A stretch of 64,000 nt of DNA from Neoroseomonas terrae (GCF_018129025.1 NZ_JAAEDI010000025.1:25969-89968), one strand, 5' to 3'; positions 44,514-62,702 are shown, counted from the first letter of the stretch. The notes: generated from the sequence alone by a model not told the origin. Program-made: numbers and translations.

Positions 44514-45527
44514 CTAGTCCTGTGTCAGGCCGAGCGTCGCGATCAGGGCGCCGAGCCGTGCATTCTCCGACCTGATCCGGTCGGTCAGGCCGGCGGGCGT
44601 GAGCGGCAGCGGCGTAGCGCCGAGCGGCAGCTTCTCGACGAAGGCGGGATCGCTCGCCGTCGCCCGGAAGGGATCGGCCGCGCGCGCGACGATCGCCGGC
44701 GGCGTGCCCCTGGGGAAGAAGAAGGCCGCCCAGGCGTTCAGCATCTGCGCGTCCGGTGCCGCCTCGCGGAAGGTGGGCACGTCGGGAAACTCGGCGCTGC
44801 GCGCCGGGCCGCTGTAGGCCAGCGGCCGCAACTTGCCGGTCTGCATGTGCGGCACGGTGATGGAGGCGGAATCCATCGTGACCTGCACGCGGTTCGCCAG
44901 CAGATCGGTATTGGCCGCGGCACTGGTGCGGTACGGCACGTGCTGCATGGTGAAGCCGAAGGCGCGGCAGATCGTCTCGATGTTCAGATGCGGCACCGTC
45001 GCGTTGCCGGGCGAGCAGTAGAAGATCGGGTTGTCGGCCGGACGCGCCTTCGCATAGGCGACCAGCTCGGCCAGCGTGCGCACCGGCAGGGTGGCGTTGA
45101 CCGCGAGGTAGGTGCTGGAGAGATAGGCGCCGCCGACCGGCATGAAATCCGTGACCGGGTCGTAGCGCACGGCCTGCTTGTTGGCGTGCGGTGCGATGGT
45201 CAGCGCGGCCGCTGCGATCATGCCCATCACCGAGCCGTCGGCCGGGCTTTGCGTGATGTTGAAGGCGCCGAGCGTGCCACCGGCCGCCGGCTGGTTCTCG
45301 ACGACGAATTGCTGGCCGGTGCGCGCCGTGTGGCGGTCGAGGAAGACGCGCGCCACCTGGTCGGTGATGTTGCCCGCGCCGTAGGGCACGATCATCTTGA
45401 CGACATCGCCGCGGCCCTGGGCGCGGGCGCTGGAGATGACGGCGGCGCTCGCGACGACGCCGCCGATCAGCGATCGGCGCTGCAGTCGGGTGTGGAGTGG
45501 CGGGTAGTCGCCAGGGGCGCGCGTCAT
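44514..45527 (-). CDS. TTT-family (Bug) periplasmic solute-binding protein
   Basis: The 337-residue protein begins with a twin-arginine-like export signal (RLQRRSLIGGVVASAAVISS). The mature part has MIVPYGAGNITDQVARVF, VENQPAAGGTLGAFN and DVPTFREAAPD, as in the tripartite tricarboxylate transporter receptor family. It should bind a carboxylated small molecule. No membrane subunits (TctA/TctB) are encoded nearby, as is common for Bug proteins. ATG 45527 was chosen for the signal peptide. Confidence 0.88.
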   Translation of the reverse strand: MTRAPGDYPPLHTRLQRRSLIGGVVASAAVISSARAQGRGDVVKMIVPYGAGNITDQVARVFLDRHTARTGQQFVVENQPAAGGTLGAFNITQSPADGSVMGMIAAAALTIAPHANKQAVRYDPVTDFMPVGGAYLSSTYLAVNATLPVRTLAELVAYAKARPADNPIFYCSPGNATVPHLNIETICRAFGFTMQHVPYRTSAAANTDLLANRVQVTMDSASITVPHMQTGKLRPLAYSGPARSAEFPDVPTFREAAPDAQMLNAWAAFFFPRGTPPAIVARAADPFRATASDPAFVEKLPLGATPLPLTPAGLTDRIRSENARLGALIATLGLTQD

Positions 45528-45722
45528 GACTTTGCCTGCTTTGAATTGTGCAGCGCACTCAAGGCGCGCCACGCCAGTGCTGTCAACGGGATGGCCGGGC
45601 GGCCGGCATGCGCGGTCTCGGACCAGGCAAAGACTCGTGCCATTGGTATAAGTCCCCCACCGGCGCCGGGGCGGGCCTGGCCGAGCGGGGGTATCGGGCA
45701 TGATTTCGACGGATGCGCCGGC

Positions 45723-46895
45723 ATGACGTTGCTGCTCGGCAGCGTCGCGTTGCTGGCGTCGCTCGCCTGGCTGGCCGGCGTCGCCTGGTTCCTGCGCTTC
45801 TTCCGTCCGCCCGCCCACGAGGTTCCCGGCAGCGTCACGCTCTTGCTGGCCGTCACCGGCCGGACGGAGGGCCTGCCGCCGCTGTTCGCCGCGCTGGCGC
45901 GCCAGACCTTGCGGCCGCGCCGGATGCTGGTGGCGGTGGAGGCGGAAGCTGACCCGGCCTATGCCCAGGTGCGGGCGTTGGAACACCTGCTGCCGTTTCC
46001 GGTCGAAATCGTCGTGGCGGGACTGGATGACACGCGCAGCCAGAAGGCGACGAACATGATCGCGGCGCTGGCGCGGGTGGATGCGCGGGATGATGCGCTG
46101 GTGCTGCTGGACGCGGATATCCTGCCACAGGATCACTGGCTGTCCTGGCTGGCGACGCCGGCGATGAACGGCGCAGCCGATGTCGTCACGGGATATCGCT
46201 GGCACGCGCTGGATGGCGCGGGACTGGCGCGGCATGTCGTCGCCTGGCTCGACCGGTCACTGGCGCTCGGGCCGCGGTTTCTCGCGTCGGGGCTGGTCTG
46301 GGGCGGGTCGGTGGCGATCTCGCGGGATGCGCTGGCGCGAATGGATCTGGCGGGCGCACTGGCGAACACCTTCTCGACCGATGGGGCGATCAGCCGGCGG
46401 GCGCGGGCGCTTGGCCTGCGCGTCCTGACGCGGCGCGCCGTCCTGCTGCCGACGCCGCCGGAGGGCGGGGACCGGGAGGCGATCGCCTTCAAGACGCGGC
46501 AGTTGCAGATCGTGCATGTCTATGTGCCGTCGCTGTGGGTGTGGCTGGGCCTCGCCCTGCATGCCGAGGCGCTGGCATTGCCTGTCGCGTTGCTGGGATT
46601 GGCGGGTGATGCGGTGGCGCTGGGCTTCCTCGCGGCGGTGTCGGGGGTCGGGCTGCTGAGGGCGGTACTGCATGACCGCGTGACGCGGGCGGTCGGTATC
46701 CGGGAGGGCGCGCTGGCGCGGGCGGTGCAGCTCGCCGTCGGCGCGCTGGCGCCGGTGACGGCGCCGGCCGTCGTGGCGCTGTTCTGGACCAGCGCGCGGA
46801 CGCGGGTCATCCGCTGGCGCCACGTCGAATACGAAGTGCGAGGGCCCGAAGATGTGCGCGTGCTGCGCCGCCACCTGCCCGGCACGGCGGCGTGA
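45723..46895 (+). CDS. Membrane glycosyltransferase (GT2/GT21, ceramide-glucosyltransferase or HpnI-like)
   Basis: The 390-residue protein has an N-terminal membrane helix, a GT-A domain with LLAVTGRTEGLPPLFAALAR, the metal motif LLDADILPQDHW, STDGAISRRARALG as the third acidic position, and several C-terminal hydrophobic segments. A final RVIRWRHVEYEVR resembles the (Q/R)XXRW end of GT21 enzymes. It probably glycosylates a lipid such as a ceramide, diacylglycerol or hopanoid at the membrane. The methyltransferase downstream overlaps it by four bases. Confidence 0.75.
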   Translation: MTLLLGSVALLASLAWLAGVAWFLRFFRPPAHEVPGSVTLLLAVTGRTEGLPPLFAALARQTLRPRRMLVAVEAEADPAYAQVRALEHLLPFPVEIVVAGLDDTRSQKATNMIAALARVDARDDALVLLDADILPQDHWLSWLATPAMNGAADVVTGYRWHALDGAGLARHVVAWLDRSLALGPRFLASGLVWGGSVAISRDALARMDLAGALANTFSTDGAISRRARALGLRVLTRRAVLLPTPPEGGDREAIAFKTRQLQIVHVYVPSLWVWLGLALHAEALALPVALLGLAGDAVALGFLAAVSGVGLLRAVLHDRVTRAVGIREGALARAVQLAVGALAPVTAPAVVALFWTSARTRVIRWRHVEYEVRGPEDVRVLRRHLPGTAA

Positions 46896-47815
46896 CGCCG
46901 GGCATCTGCCCGATCACCGGGGCGCCGGCGGTGCTGGTGCAGGACGTGTCGGCCGGGCTGCTGCGCGGGTTGTGGCGCCGGGCCTTCGGCGTGGAGCCAT
47001 CGCCGTTGCCGGCCGGGCGCGTCGGGATCTATCGCGCGCCCTGCGGCCTGGTGTTCTTCGCGCCGGCGGCGGAGGGCGACGCGGCGTTCTATGAGGCCCT
47101 GTATCGGAAGCTCGATGCCGGCGGGCGGGTGCGCGCCGCCGGGCGGGACCGGGCGGAATACCCGCACGCCGCCGCCCGGATCCTGCCCGGCGACACGGTG
47201 CTGGAGGTCGGGGCGGGGGCGGGCGCCTTCGCGCGGCTGATCCCGGAAGCCCGTTATGTCGGCCTGGACCCCAACCCCGGCGCCTACGCGGCGGCGGAAG
47301 CAGCCGTTCGGGCCGAAAGCCTCGCTGACCACGCCACCCGGCACGAAGGCGTGTATGACGCCGCCTGCGCCTTCCAGGTGATCGAGCATGTGGCCGATCC
47401 GCTCGGCCTGGCCGCCGCGATGGTGCGCTGCCTGAAGCCGGGTGGCCTGTTGATGCTCGGCGCGCCGATCTGGCCCTCCGCGATGACGGCCATTCCGGAC
47501 TTCGTCTTCAACGCGCCCCCGCACCATCTGTCCTGGTGGAATGAGGGCGCGATGGTCGCGCTGGCAGGCAACCTCGGCCTGGCGGTGGAGGAGGTCCGGC
47601 CCCTCGCGCCGGTCGCGGCACAGCCGCTGATCCACTGGATGGGGCGCCTCTCCCCGCTGAAGACGCGGCCGGAGGGGCCTTGGTTGGCGGCACGGCGGTC
47701 CTGGTATGCGGCCCTGGCGGCGTCCTTCGCGCTGGGGCGCATCGCCTCCGCGCTGCTGCCGCTTCCCCGCAACGCCGCGCCCATGTTCGTGTTCCTGGTC
47801 GCGCGGAAGCCTTGA
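46892..47815 (+). CDS. Class I SAM-dependent methyltransferase (UbiG/HpnR-like fold)
   Basis: The 307-residue protein has a SAM-binding [20 protein letters not shown], then [17 protein letters not shown] and [12 protein letters not shown], and a C-terminal hydrophobic helix. The N-terminal [13 protein letters not shown] may form a small zinc-binding or substrate module (CPITG plus a later Cys). Its GTG start overlaps the glycosyltransferase stop as GTGA, so it should modify the same product. No closer family is recognised. Confidence 0.72.
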   Translation: MTPGICPITGAPAVLVQDVSAGLLRGLWRRAFGVEPSPLPAGRVGIYRAPCGLVFFAPAAEGDAAFYEALYRKLDAGGRVRAAGRDRAEYPHAAARILPGDTVLEVGAGAGAFARLIPEARYVGLDPNPGAYAAAEAAVRAESLADHATRHEGVYDAACAFQVIEHVADPLGLAAAMVRCLKPGGLLMLGAPIWPSAMTAIPDFVFNAPPHHLSWWNEGAMVALAGNLGLAVEEVRPLAPVAAQPLIHWMGRLSPLKTRPEGPWLAARRSWYAALAASFALGRIASALLPLPRNAAPMFVFLVARKP

Positions 47816-47849
47816 CGGCGGCGGCGGGCTCGCCGTTTCTGGGGGCCGG

Positions 47850-48857
47850 ATGCCCGACTCCGTCACTGCCTTCCAGCCGCTTGAGACCGAGCGCTTCCTG
47901 CTGCGCCCGCTGCGCGCGACGGATGCCGCCGAGCTGCATCGCCTGGTCAACGACTGGGAGGTGGCGAAGACGCTCGCCCGCGTGCCGTTTCCCTATCCGC
48001 GCGACCTCGCCGGCGAGTGGATCGCGTCCACCGTCGAACGCATCGCGGAGCAGGAGGCCTGGCACCTCGCCATCACGCGGCGGGAGGACGACGTGCTGGT
48101 CGGCTGCGTCGGCCTGACGCGTGACCGCGAGGAGCGGACGGCGGAACTCGGCTACTGGATCGGCCGGCGCCACTGGGGCCAGGGGATCGCGCCCGAGGCC
48201 GCGGGGCGGCTCGCGCGCTGGGCGCTCGCCAATGTCGACCTCGACAGCATCGTCGCCAGCGCGCTGATGGACAATGCGCGCTCGGCCGCGGTGCTGAAGC
48301 GCATCGGGTTTCGCGAGGTCGGCACCGGGGCGCAGGATTTCCTCTCGCGCGGCGGCGCGATGCCGGTGCGGCTGTTCGAGGCCGGACGGGCGGACATGGT
48401 GGTGCCGGCGCCGGCGACCCTGGCCACCGCCGAACCTGCCCTGCCCGAGGGCGGCGGCAAGCGCATCCTGCTGGTGGCCGCCGTCGGGCTGATCGACCCG
48501 GACAACCGGGTGCTGCTCGCCCGCCGGCCGGAAGGCAAGCCGCTGGCCGGGCTGTGGGAGTTTCCCGGCGGCAAGGTCCATGCCGGCGAGACGCCGGAGC
48601 AGGCGCTGATTCGCGAGTTGAAGGAAGAACTCGGCATCGACGTGACCGAGGCCTGCCTCGCGCCCTTCGCCTTCGCATCCCATGGCTATGACGCATTTCA
48701 CCTGCTGATGCCGCTGTATTTGTGCCGGCGCTGGGAAGGGCAGGTGACGGCGCGGGAGGGGCAGGCCCTGGCCTGGGTGCGGCCGCAGCGACTGGCGGAC
48801 TACGCCATGCCGCCGGCCGACAAGCCCCTGGTCGCCCTGCTGCGGGACTTCCTGTAG
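47850..48857 (+). CDS. GNAT-NUDIX fusion: N-acetyltransferase plus MutT-like nucleotide pyrophosphohydrolase
   Basis: Residues 8-175 form a GNAT domain ([49 protein letters not shown]). Residues 205-335 form a MutT-type NUDIX domain ([25 protein letters not shown] box at 240-262 with EALI-type REL and EELG). MutT removes oxidised dGTP from the nucleotide pool. In many Alphaproteobacteria separate GNAT and mutT genes follow argJ, so this looks like the fused form of that pair. Both active sites appear intact. Confidence 0.87.
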   Translation: MPDSVTAFQPLETERFLLRPLRATDAAELHRLVNDWEVAKTLARVPFPYPRDLAGEWIASTVERIAEQEAWHLAITRREDDVLVGCVGLTRDREERTAELGYWIGRRHWGQGIAPEAAGRLARWALANVDLDSIVASALMDNARSAAVLKRIGFREVGTGAQDFLSRGGAMPVRLFEAGRADMVVPAPATLATAEPALPEGGGKRILLVAAVGLIDPDNRVLLARRPEGKPLAGLWEFPGGKVHAGETPEQALIRELKEELGIDVTEACLAPFAFASHGYDAFHLLMPLYLCRRWEGQVTAREGQALAWVRPQRLADYAMPPADKPLVALLRDFL

Positions 48858-48864
48858 CGCGTCG

Positions 48865-49704
48865 CTACGCCGGGGCCCGGCGAGGGACGCGGCGCTTGCG
48901 CACCATGGGCACGAGCCGCAGCGCCGCCGCGCCCAGGCCGGCGATGCCGACCCACAGCGCCGGCCGCAGGCCGAAGGTCACGTCGAGATTCGCTTCCAGC
49001 ACGCGCCAGGGATTCAATCCCGTGCCCAGCGCATACCAGGCGAATTCGATTCCGGCCGTGGCGAGCATGGCGCCAACCGCCAGGCCCAGCAACGCCGGCA
49101 GACCGGGTGCGCCGCCCTCGGGCGCGATCAGGCGATAGCCCGACAGCCAGGCATAGAGACCGGCCATCAGCATGGGCTCGGTGACGTCCGCCTTGGATTG
49201 CAGGGTGAAGTGGAACAGTGCGAGCGCGGCGATCGGGTGAACCAGCCAGTGCAGCCGTCGCCACGCCCGCCCGCCCATGCGGCGCAGCATTCCGTCCGTC
49301 GAGGTCGCGGCGAGCGCCGCCAGCCCGAGCAGCGCGACGAAGCCGATGGTGAGGTAGAAGCGCAGCACGATCTCGGTCGCGACCTTCACCCAGTCGAAGC
49401 GCTCGTCGCCGGCATAGAGCAGCAGGTGCAGCACCGCATAGGCGAAGACGGCGACGCCGATCATCCGCCTTACCTCGGCGATGCGCGGCTGCCGGAGGAT
49501 CTGGCGCGCCGGCGTCACGGCGAGCGAGATCAGCAGCAGCCGGATGGCCCATGTGCCGGTATCATGGGTCGCGGCCTGCCAGGGCTTGGGGAACAGGTTC
49601 CCCTGCCAGGCATCCCAGGCGAGCAGCAGCGCCGGGACGAACAGCAGGGCGAAGGTCAGGGCCTTGAGCGGTGCGAAGGCACCGGTGCGGTCGCGCCATG
49701 GCAT
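48865..49704 (-). CDS. msrQ: MsrQ-like heme b membrane subunit (ferric-reductase-like fold)
   Basis: The 279-residue protein has about six membrane helices with conserved His candidates in AVLHLLLYAG, RLHWLVHPIAALALFHF, and the motif ISLAVTPARQI. MsrQ passes electrons to the periplasmic methionine sulfoxide reductase MsrP. No msrP gene is adjacent, so MsrP would be elsewhere or the protein serves a different partner. It converges with the GNAT-NUDIX gene, with seven bases between the two stops. Confidence 0.82.
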   Translation of the reverse strand: MPWRDRTGAFAPLKALTFALLFVPALLLAWDAWQGNLFPKPWQAATHDTGTWAIRLLLISLAVTPARQILRQPRIAEVRRMIGVAVFAYAVLHLLLYAGDERFDWVKVATEIVLRFYLTIGFVALLGLAALAATSTDGMLRRMGGRAWRRLHWLVHPIAALALFHFTLQSKADVTEPMLMAGLYAWLSGYRLIAPEGGAPGLPALLGLAVGAMLATAGIEFAWYALGTGLNPWRVLEANLDVTFGLRPALWVGIAGLGAAALRLVPMVRKRRVPRRAPA

Positions 49705-49780
49705 GCGGAGCGGGCCTTCCTATGGAACACCGACATATACGCATGGGGATGCCCGGCGGTTAGCGTGGCTCGGGTAGGCG

Positions 49781-51352
49781 TTACCTCTCCGCGGCGCTGG
49801 CGGCCTTCGTCCGGACAAGCACCAGGCCGGGCCGGCGCCGGTCCAGCGACGTGACCTCGAAGGACAGGTCGTCCTGCCGTACGGTGTCACCGATGGCAGG
49901 CAGGCGGCCGAGGCGCCACATCATCAGCCCTGCCAGCGTCGTATAGCGGCCCGCCTGGTCCACCAGATCGGCCTCCAGCAGATGCCCCAAGCGATGGATG
50001 TCGATCTGCGCATCCACCAGCCACGATCCGTCGGACTGGGCCTCAATGCGGATCGGCTCGTCGGCGCCCTCGGGAAACTCGCCGGCGATGGCCTCGAGGA
50101 TGTCGGTCGGGGTCACCACGCCTTCGACCGAGCCATATTCGTCCACGACGATGAGCATCTGCACGGGCGATTGCCGCAGCCGCTCCATGGCGACCAGCAC
50201 CGGCAGGTTCTCCGGCACGATCACCGGGGGGTGCACGGACCGCGCCACGTCGATCGCGCCCCCGCGCAGCAGGTCCTGCAGCAGGTCGCGCGTCAGCGCC
50301 ACGCCCGCCAGCTCATCCAGCCGCCCGCGGGCGACCGGGAAGCGGGACCGCCCGCTGCCAACCACCAGATGCCGTGCTTCGTCCTGCGGGGCATCGAGGT
50401 CGAGCCAGGTGACCTCGGTGCGCGGCGTCATGATCGAGCGGACGTTGCGTTCCCCCAACGCCATCACCCCTCGCACCATGCTCCGTTCCTCGGGAGCGAA
50501 GACCGAGGCCGCCTCGGGGCCGTGCTGAGCGGACGTGCCCTCGGCCGGCTCCGCAGTCGCGCCCCGGCCGCCGCCCCCCAGCAGCCGCAGCACCGCTTCC
50601 GCCGTGCGGTTCCGCAGGGCGCCGGCCGCCATGACGCGCAGCCTGTTCCGCCGCGCCAACTGGTTGAAGAACTCGATCAGCACCGAGAAGCCGATGGCCG
50701 CGTACAGGTAGCCCTTGGGGATCTTGACGTCGAAGCCCTCGGCAATGAGCGTGAAGCCGATCATCAGCAGGAACCCGAGGCACAGCACGACGACAGTGGG
50801 GTGCCGGGTGACGAACTCCATCAGTGGCCGCGCGGCCGCGAGCATGACGAGTACGGCGACGATCATCGCGATCATCATCACCGTCAGTTCCTGCACCATG
50901 CCGACGGCGGTGATCACGGAATCCAGCGAGAACACCGCGTCGAGCACGATGATCTGGGCGATGACCTGCCAGAACACGGCGTAGTTCGTGGTGCTGCCGG
51001 TCTTGCCGTGCCCGCCCTCCAGCCGCTCGTGCAGCTCCATCGTCGCCTTGGTCAGCAGGAACAGGCCGCCGCCGATCAGGATCAGGTCGCGCCCGGAGAT
51101 GGCGAGGCCGATGATGGTGAAGATCGGCTCCGTCAGCCCGGCGATCCAGGAGATGGTGACCAGCAGGCCGAGCCGCATGATGAGGGCGAGGGACAGGCCG
51201 ATGGTGCGCGCCCGCGCCCGCTGTTCCGGCGGCAGCTTGTCCGCCAGGATCGCGATGAAGATGAGGTTGTCGATGCCGAGGACGAGCTCGAGCAGAATCA
51301 ACGTGCCGAGGCCCAGCAGGGCCGTCGGGTCGGACACCCAGGCGAAATCCAT
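49781..51352 (-). CDS. TerC family membrane protein with CBS pair and CorC_HlyC domain
   Basis: The 523-residue protein has an N-terminal TerC region with seven or so helices ([39 protein letters not shown]), a CBS pair near residues 300-430 ([40 protein letters not shown]) and a C-terminal CorC_HlyC domain. The layout matches E. coli YoaE. It probably exports a metal ion such as Mn2+ or handles metal stress. It diverges from rplK; the 244-base gap holds both promoters. Confidence 0.9.
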   Translation of the reverse strand: MDFAWVSDPTALLGLGTLILLELVLGIDNLIFIAILADKLPPEQRARARTIGLSLALIMRLGLLVTISWIAGLTEPIFTIIGLAISGRDLILIGGGLFLLTKATMELHERLEGGHGKTGSTTNYAVFWQVIAQIIVLDAVFSLDSVITAVGMVQELTVMMIAMIVAVLVMLAAARPLMEFVTRHPTVVVLCLGFLLMIGFTLIAEGFDVKIPKGYLYAAIGFSVLIEFFNQLARRNRLRVMAAGALRNRTAEAVLRLLGGGGRGATAEPAEGTSAQHGPEAASVFAPEERSMVRGVMALGERNVRSIMTPRTEVTWLDLDAPQDEARHLVVGSGRSRFPVARGRLDELAGVALTRDLLQDLLRGGAIDVARSVHPPVIVPENLPVLVAMERLRQSPVQMLIVVDEYGSVEGVVTPTDILEAIAGEFPEGADEPIRIEAQSDGSWLVDAQIDIHRLGHLLEADLVDQAGRYTTLAGLMMWRLGRLPAIGDTVRQDDLSFEVTSLDRRRPGLVLVRTKAASAAER

Positions 51353-51471
51353 GGAGGATCAGTAGCGGCAGGGTGGCGGAGCAGCAATGACCCGGATTCA
51401 CCGCCGGGCGCGCGGGACCGGAGCGTCGCGCCTAGCGCGATTCGCCCTGGACATCACCCCGCCCACCCGGT

Positions 51472-51524
51472 AAACGCCGCCCCTCGCCGACCGGCCGGGG
51501 GTCCTTCCCCGGCCTTCGGCGTTT
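51472..51524 (+). promoter_or_regulatory. Nested hairpin in the leader of the rplK operon
   Basis: AAACGCCG (51472-51479) pairs with CGGCGTTT (51517-51524), and inside it GGCCGGGG (51493-51500) pairs with CCCCGGCC (51507-51514). It lies 72 bases before the rplK start. Because the upstream gene is divergent, it is not a terminator for a gene ahead of it. In other bacteria ribosomal protein L1 represses its operon by binding such a leader, which is a possible role. Confidence 0.5.
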
Positions 51525-51596
51525 CAGGGAACGCGGGAGACCCTTCGGGGTCGCATGGACCGCGGGCCTCTGGACTAGCAACAGAGGACTGCCACA

Positions 51597-52031
51597 GTGG
51601 CGAAGAAGATCGCAGGCTACATCAAGCTGCAGATCCCGGCCGGCAAGGCGAATCCGTCGCCGCCCGTCGGGCCCGCGCTCGGTCAGCGCGGCCTGAACAT
51701 CATGCAGTTCGTGAAGGAATTCAACGCGGCGACGCAGCAGATGGAGCCCGGCACCCCGACGCCGGTCGTCATCACGGCTTACACCGACCGCACCTTCTCG
51801 TTCATCACCAAGACGCCGCCGAACACCTACTTCCTGCTCAAGGCCGCGAAGCTCGAGAAGGGCTCCACCGCGCCGGGCAAGGGGGCGCCGGTCGGCCGCG
51901 TGACGAAGTCGCAGCTCGCCGAGATCGCCAAGACCAAGATGCAGCACATGAACGCGAACGACGTCGACGCGGCGGTGCGCATGCTGGCTGGTTCCGCCCG
52001 TTCCATGGGCCTCACCGTGGTGGAGGGCTGA
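51597..52031 (+). CDS. rplK: 50S ribosomal protein L11
   Basis: The 144-residue protein has the normal start ([20 protein letters not shown]), the 23S-contacting [21 protein letters not shown] and the C-terminal signature near [15 protein letters not shown]. The start codon is GTG 51597, after an AGAGGA site. Usually nusG and secE precede rplK; here its upstream neighbour is the divergent TerC-CBS gene. rplA begins four bases after the stop. Confidence 0.98.
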   Translation: MAKKIAGYIKLQIPAGKANPSPPVGPALGQRGLNIMQFVKEFNAATQQMEPGTPTPVVITAYTDRTFSFITKTPPNTYFLLKAAKLEKGSTAPGKGAPVGRVTKSQLAEIAKTKMQHMNANDVDAAVRMLAGSARSMGLTVVEG

Positions 52032-52035
52032 TCCG

Positions 52036-52737
52036 ATGGCCAAGCAGGGCAAGCGTCTGAAGGCCATCTACGCCGGTTTCGACCGCGAGCAGGCCTATGC
52101 ACTCACGGAAGCGGTGAAGATCGCGAAGTCGAACGCCAAGGCGAAGTTCGATGAGACGATCGAGATTTCGATGAACCTGGGCATCGACCCGCGCCACGCC
52201 GACCAGATGGTCCGCGGCGTGGTCGGCCTGCCGCACGGCACCGGCAAGACGGTTCGCGTGGGCGTCTTCGCCCGCGGCCCGAAGGCCGAGGAAGCCAAGG
52301 CCGCCGGCGCCGACGTGGTGGGCGCCGACGACCTCGCCGCGCTGGTGCAGGAAGGCAAGATCGAGTTCGACCGCTGCATCGCGACGCCGGACATGATGGG
52401 CCTGGTCGGCCGCCTCGGTAAGGTGCTCGGCCCGCGCGGCCTGATGCCGAACCCGAAGCTCGGCACGGTCACCATGGACGTGAAGGGTGCTGTGACCGCG
52501 GCGAAGGCCGGCCAGGTCGAGTTCCGCGCCGAGAAGGCCGGTATCGTGCATGCCGGCATCGGCAAGGCGTCGTTCGGCGAGGATGCGCTGGTCGAGAATG
52601 CGCGCGCCTTCGTTGAGGCGATCCAGCGCGCCAAGCCGACCGGGGCGAAGGGCACCTACCTGAAGAAGGCCGCGGTGTCCTCCTCGATGGGCCCGGGCGT
52701 GAAGGTCGACGTCGCCAGCCTTTCGGCCGGCGGCTGA
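52036..52737 (+). CDS. rplA: 50S ribosomal protein L1
   Basis: The 233-residue protein has [20 protein letters not shown], the [20 protein letters not shown] and [18 protein letters not shown] blocks, and [20 protein letters not shown] at the end. L1 forms the mobile L1 stalk near the ribosomal E site and often represses the rplKA mRNA. It follows rplK after four bases. Confidence 0.98.
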   Translation: MAKQGKRLKAIYAGFDREQAYALTEAVKIAKSNAKAKFDETIEISMNLGIDPRHADQMVRGVVGLPHGTGKTVRVGVFARGPKAEEAKAAGADVVGADDLAALVQEGKIEFDRCIATPDMMGLVGRLGKVLGPRGLMPNPKLGTVTMDVKGAVTAAKAGQVEFRAEKAGIVHAGIGKASFGEDALVENARAFVEAIQRAKPTGAKGTYLKKAAVSSSMGPGVKVDVASLSAGG

Positions 52738-53020
52738 CGAGATACGCCCGCCCTTCTGGGCGGGCGGGCAGGGCGGGGGTTCGCCCCCGCCCGAAACCTG
52801 TCGGAGACCTCCTGTGGCCCTCGGGCCTTAAGCCGGCGCGAGCCGGGCAGGGGAGAGACGGGGTGCCACAGTGATTGTCCCCTGGGGGTGCGCCCCCGGG
52901 TGGCTTGACGTGGTGTTCCGGCCTGACAGGCGAACCGGGGCGAAGGGCGGGTGCCCGGAGCCCCCGAGTGAACCGGCCGGAGCCCTTCCAAAAGGTTTCG
53001 GCCACCGACGGAGACGTAGA
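52738..53020 (+). promoter_or_regulatory. rplJ leader with several GC-rich hairpins
   Basis: The 283-base gap between rplA and rplJ holds GCCCGCCC-TTCT-GGGCGGGC near 52748-52767, GGCGGGGG-TTC-GCCCCCGCC near 52775-52793 and CTGGGGGT/GCGCCCCCGGG near 52881-52900. L10-L12 complexes repress rplJ by binding a leader in other bacteria, and a long structured leader of this size fits that role. A promoter may also lie here. I could not place one surely. Confidence 0.55.
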
Positions 53021-53545
53021 GTGGACCGTACGGAGAAGCACGAGTTCGTCGCTTCCCTCGCCGCCGTCTTCGCAGAGACCTCCTTCGTGCTCGTGGCCCA
53101 GAACAAGGGTCTCACGGTCGCGGATGTGAGCGAACTGCGTCGCCGGATGCGCGCGGCGGGTGCGACGTACAAGGTCGCGAAGAACCGCCTGGCCACCCTC
53201 GCCCTCGACGGCACCCGTTTCGACGGCGTCAAGCCGCTGCTGAAGGGTCCGACGGCCATTGCATGGTCGACGGATCCGGTGGCGGTGGCGAAGACCGCGG
53301 TCGAGTTCGCCAAGACGAACGACAAGTTCGTTGTCCTGGGCGGTGCGCTCGGTACGCAGACCCTGAACGCCGATGGCGTGAAGGCTCTGGCCGAGCTGCC
53401 GTCCCTGGAGACGCTGCGTGCGCAGCTGGTTGGTCTCATCCAGACCCCGGCGACGCGTATCGCGGGCATCCTCCAGGCCCCTGGCGGGCAGGTGGCGCGG
53501 GTCCTGGCGGCATACGCCAAGAAGGACGAGGCCCAGGCGGCCTGA
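53021..53545 (+). CDS. rplJ: 50S ribosomal protein L10
   Basis: The 174-residue protein starts at GTG 53021 with [17 protein letters not shown], which is the normal N-terminus for the Alphaproteobacteria. [33 protein letters not shown] and LKGPTAIAW follow. L10 anchors L7/L12 dimers to the ribosomal stalk. The frame is open far upstream, but only this start gives the standard sequence. rplL begins 105 bases after the stop. Confidence 0.97.
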   Translation: MDRTEKHEFVASLAAVFAETSFVLVAQNKGLTVADVSELRRRMRAAGATYKVAKNRLATLALDGTRFDGVKPLLKGPTAIAWSTDPVAVAKTAVEFAKTNDKFVVLGGALGTQTLNADGVKALAELPSLETLRAQLVGLIQTPATRIAGILQAPGGQVARVLAAYAKKDEAQAA

Positions 53546-53650
53546 GGGCCGCAGGAACCGCCCCCGGCGCCGGCCGATCCCAATCCCGGGATCGCTGTCA
53601 CGGGGGTTGCACAACCGATGTCAAGCCATTAGATCGAGGAGCATTCAAAC

Positions 53651-54031
53651 ATGGCCGATCTCGCGAAGCTGGTGGACGAGCTGTCCGCCCTGACCGTTCT
53701 GGAAGCCGCCGAGCTCTCCAAGCTGCTTGAGGAGAAGTGGGGCGTTTCCGCCGCGGCGCCGGTCGCCGTGGCTGCGGCGCCGGCTGCCGGCGCGGCTGCC
53801 GCCCCGGCTGCCGAGGCCCAGACCGAGTTCACCGTGATCCTTGCCGCCGCCGGCGACAAGAAGATCAACGTGATCAAGGAGATCCGCACCATCACCGGCC
53901 TGGGCCTGAAGGAAGCCAAGGACCTGGTCGAGGGCGCCCCGAAGACCGTCAAGGAAGGCGTGTCCAAGGACGAGGCGGATAAGATCAAGAAGGTGCTGGA
54001 AGAGAACGGCGCCAAGGTCGAGGTCAAGTGA
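53651..54031 (+). CDS. rplL: 50S ribosomal protein L7/L12
   Basis: The 126-residue protein has an N-terminal L10-binding helix pair ([20 protein letters not shown]), an alanine-rich hinge at about residues 38-58 and a C-terminal factor-binding domain ([20 protein letters not shown]). It recruits GTPase factors such as EF-Tu and EF-G. A GAGGAG site lies upstream of ATG 53651. Confidence 0.98.
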   Translation: MADLAKLVDELSALTVLEAAELSKLLEEKWGVSAAAPVAVAAAPAAGAAAAPAAEAQTEFTVILAAAGDKKINVIKEIRTITGLGLKEAKDLVEGAPKTVKEGVSKDEADKIKKVLEENGAKVEVK

Positions 54032-54112
54032 TCTCGCCCTCCGTCCCCGTCCGGCAGCGGGCGGGGGTGGGGGACCAGTACGATCGGGTGCGGGTGGGGT
54101 TGCCGGAAGGGT

Positions 54113-54196
54113 CCGGTAACGCCGCCCGTTCCTGCGTTGCCGGGGACCGGTAGCGCGAGATTTCCCGTCGGCCCCCGGGGTGTGGGGTATCCCCAC
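54113..54196 (+). promoter_or_regulatory. Hairpins in the rplL-rpoB spacer
   Basis: CCGGTAACGC (54113-54122) pairs with GCGTTGCCGG (54134-54143) with one wobble, and GTGGGG-TAT-CCCCAC (54182-54196) forms a second stem. The 208-base spacer before rpoB is usually a site of partial termination or RNase III processing that lowers rpoB relative to rplL. No T tract is obvious, so processing or attenuation is inferred. Confidence 0.45.
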
Positions 54197-54239
54197 CGGC
54201 GGGGTGTTGAGGCCGGGGAAGAAGGGAAGCAGGACAGGC

Positions 54240-58427
<4,188 letters not shown>

Positions 58428-58460
58428 TCCGCCGGCGCTCCATCCTTTTCGAAACGCTCA

Positions 58461-58485
58461 GCCGCCGTGGGTCGTCCACGGCGGC
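58461..58485 (+). promoter_or_regulatory. Hairpin in the rpoB-rpoC spacer
   Basis: GCCGCCGTGG (58461-58470) and CCACGGCGGC (58476-58485) form a perfect 10-base stem with a 5-base loop, 22 bases before the rpoC start. It may affect mRNA processing or rpoC translation. There is no T tract, so it is not a normal terminator. Confidence 0.4.
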
Positions 58486-58506
58486 GGCCTCAATTGCGAG
58501 GACCGC

Positions 58507-62679
<4,173 letters not shown>

Positions 62680-62702
62680 AGCCGAGGCGCGTCAGACGAT
62701 TG

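Noticed and set aside
43883..44575. Long plus-strand frames between argJ and the glycosyltransferase gene.
   Set aside because: They lie opposite the ridA-like and Bug genes, and translate to low-complexity Arg/Ala-rich sequence.
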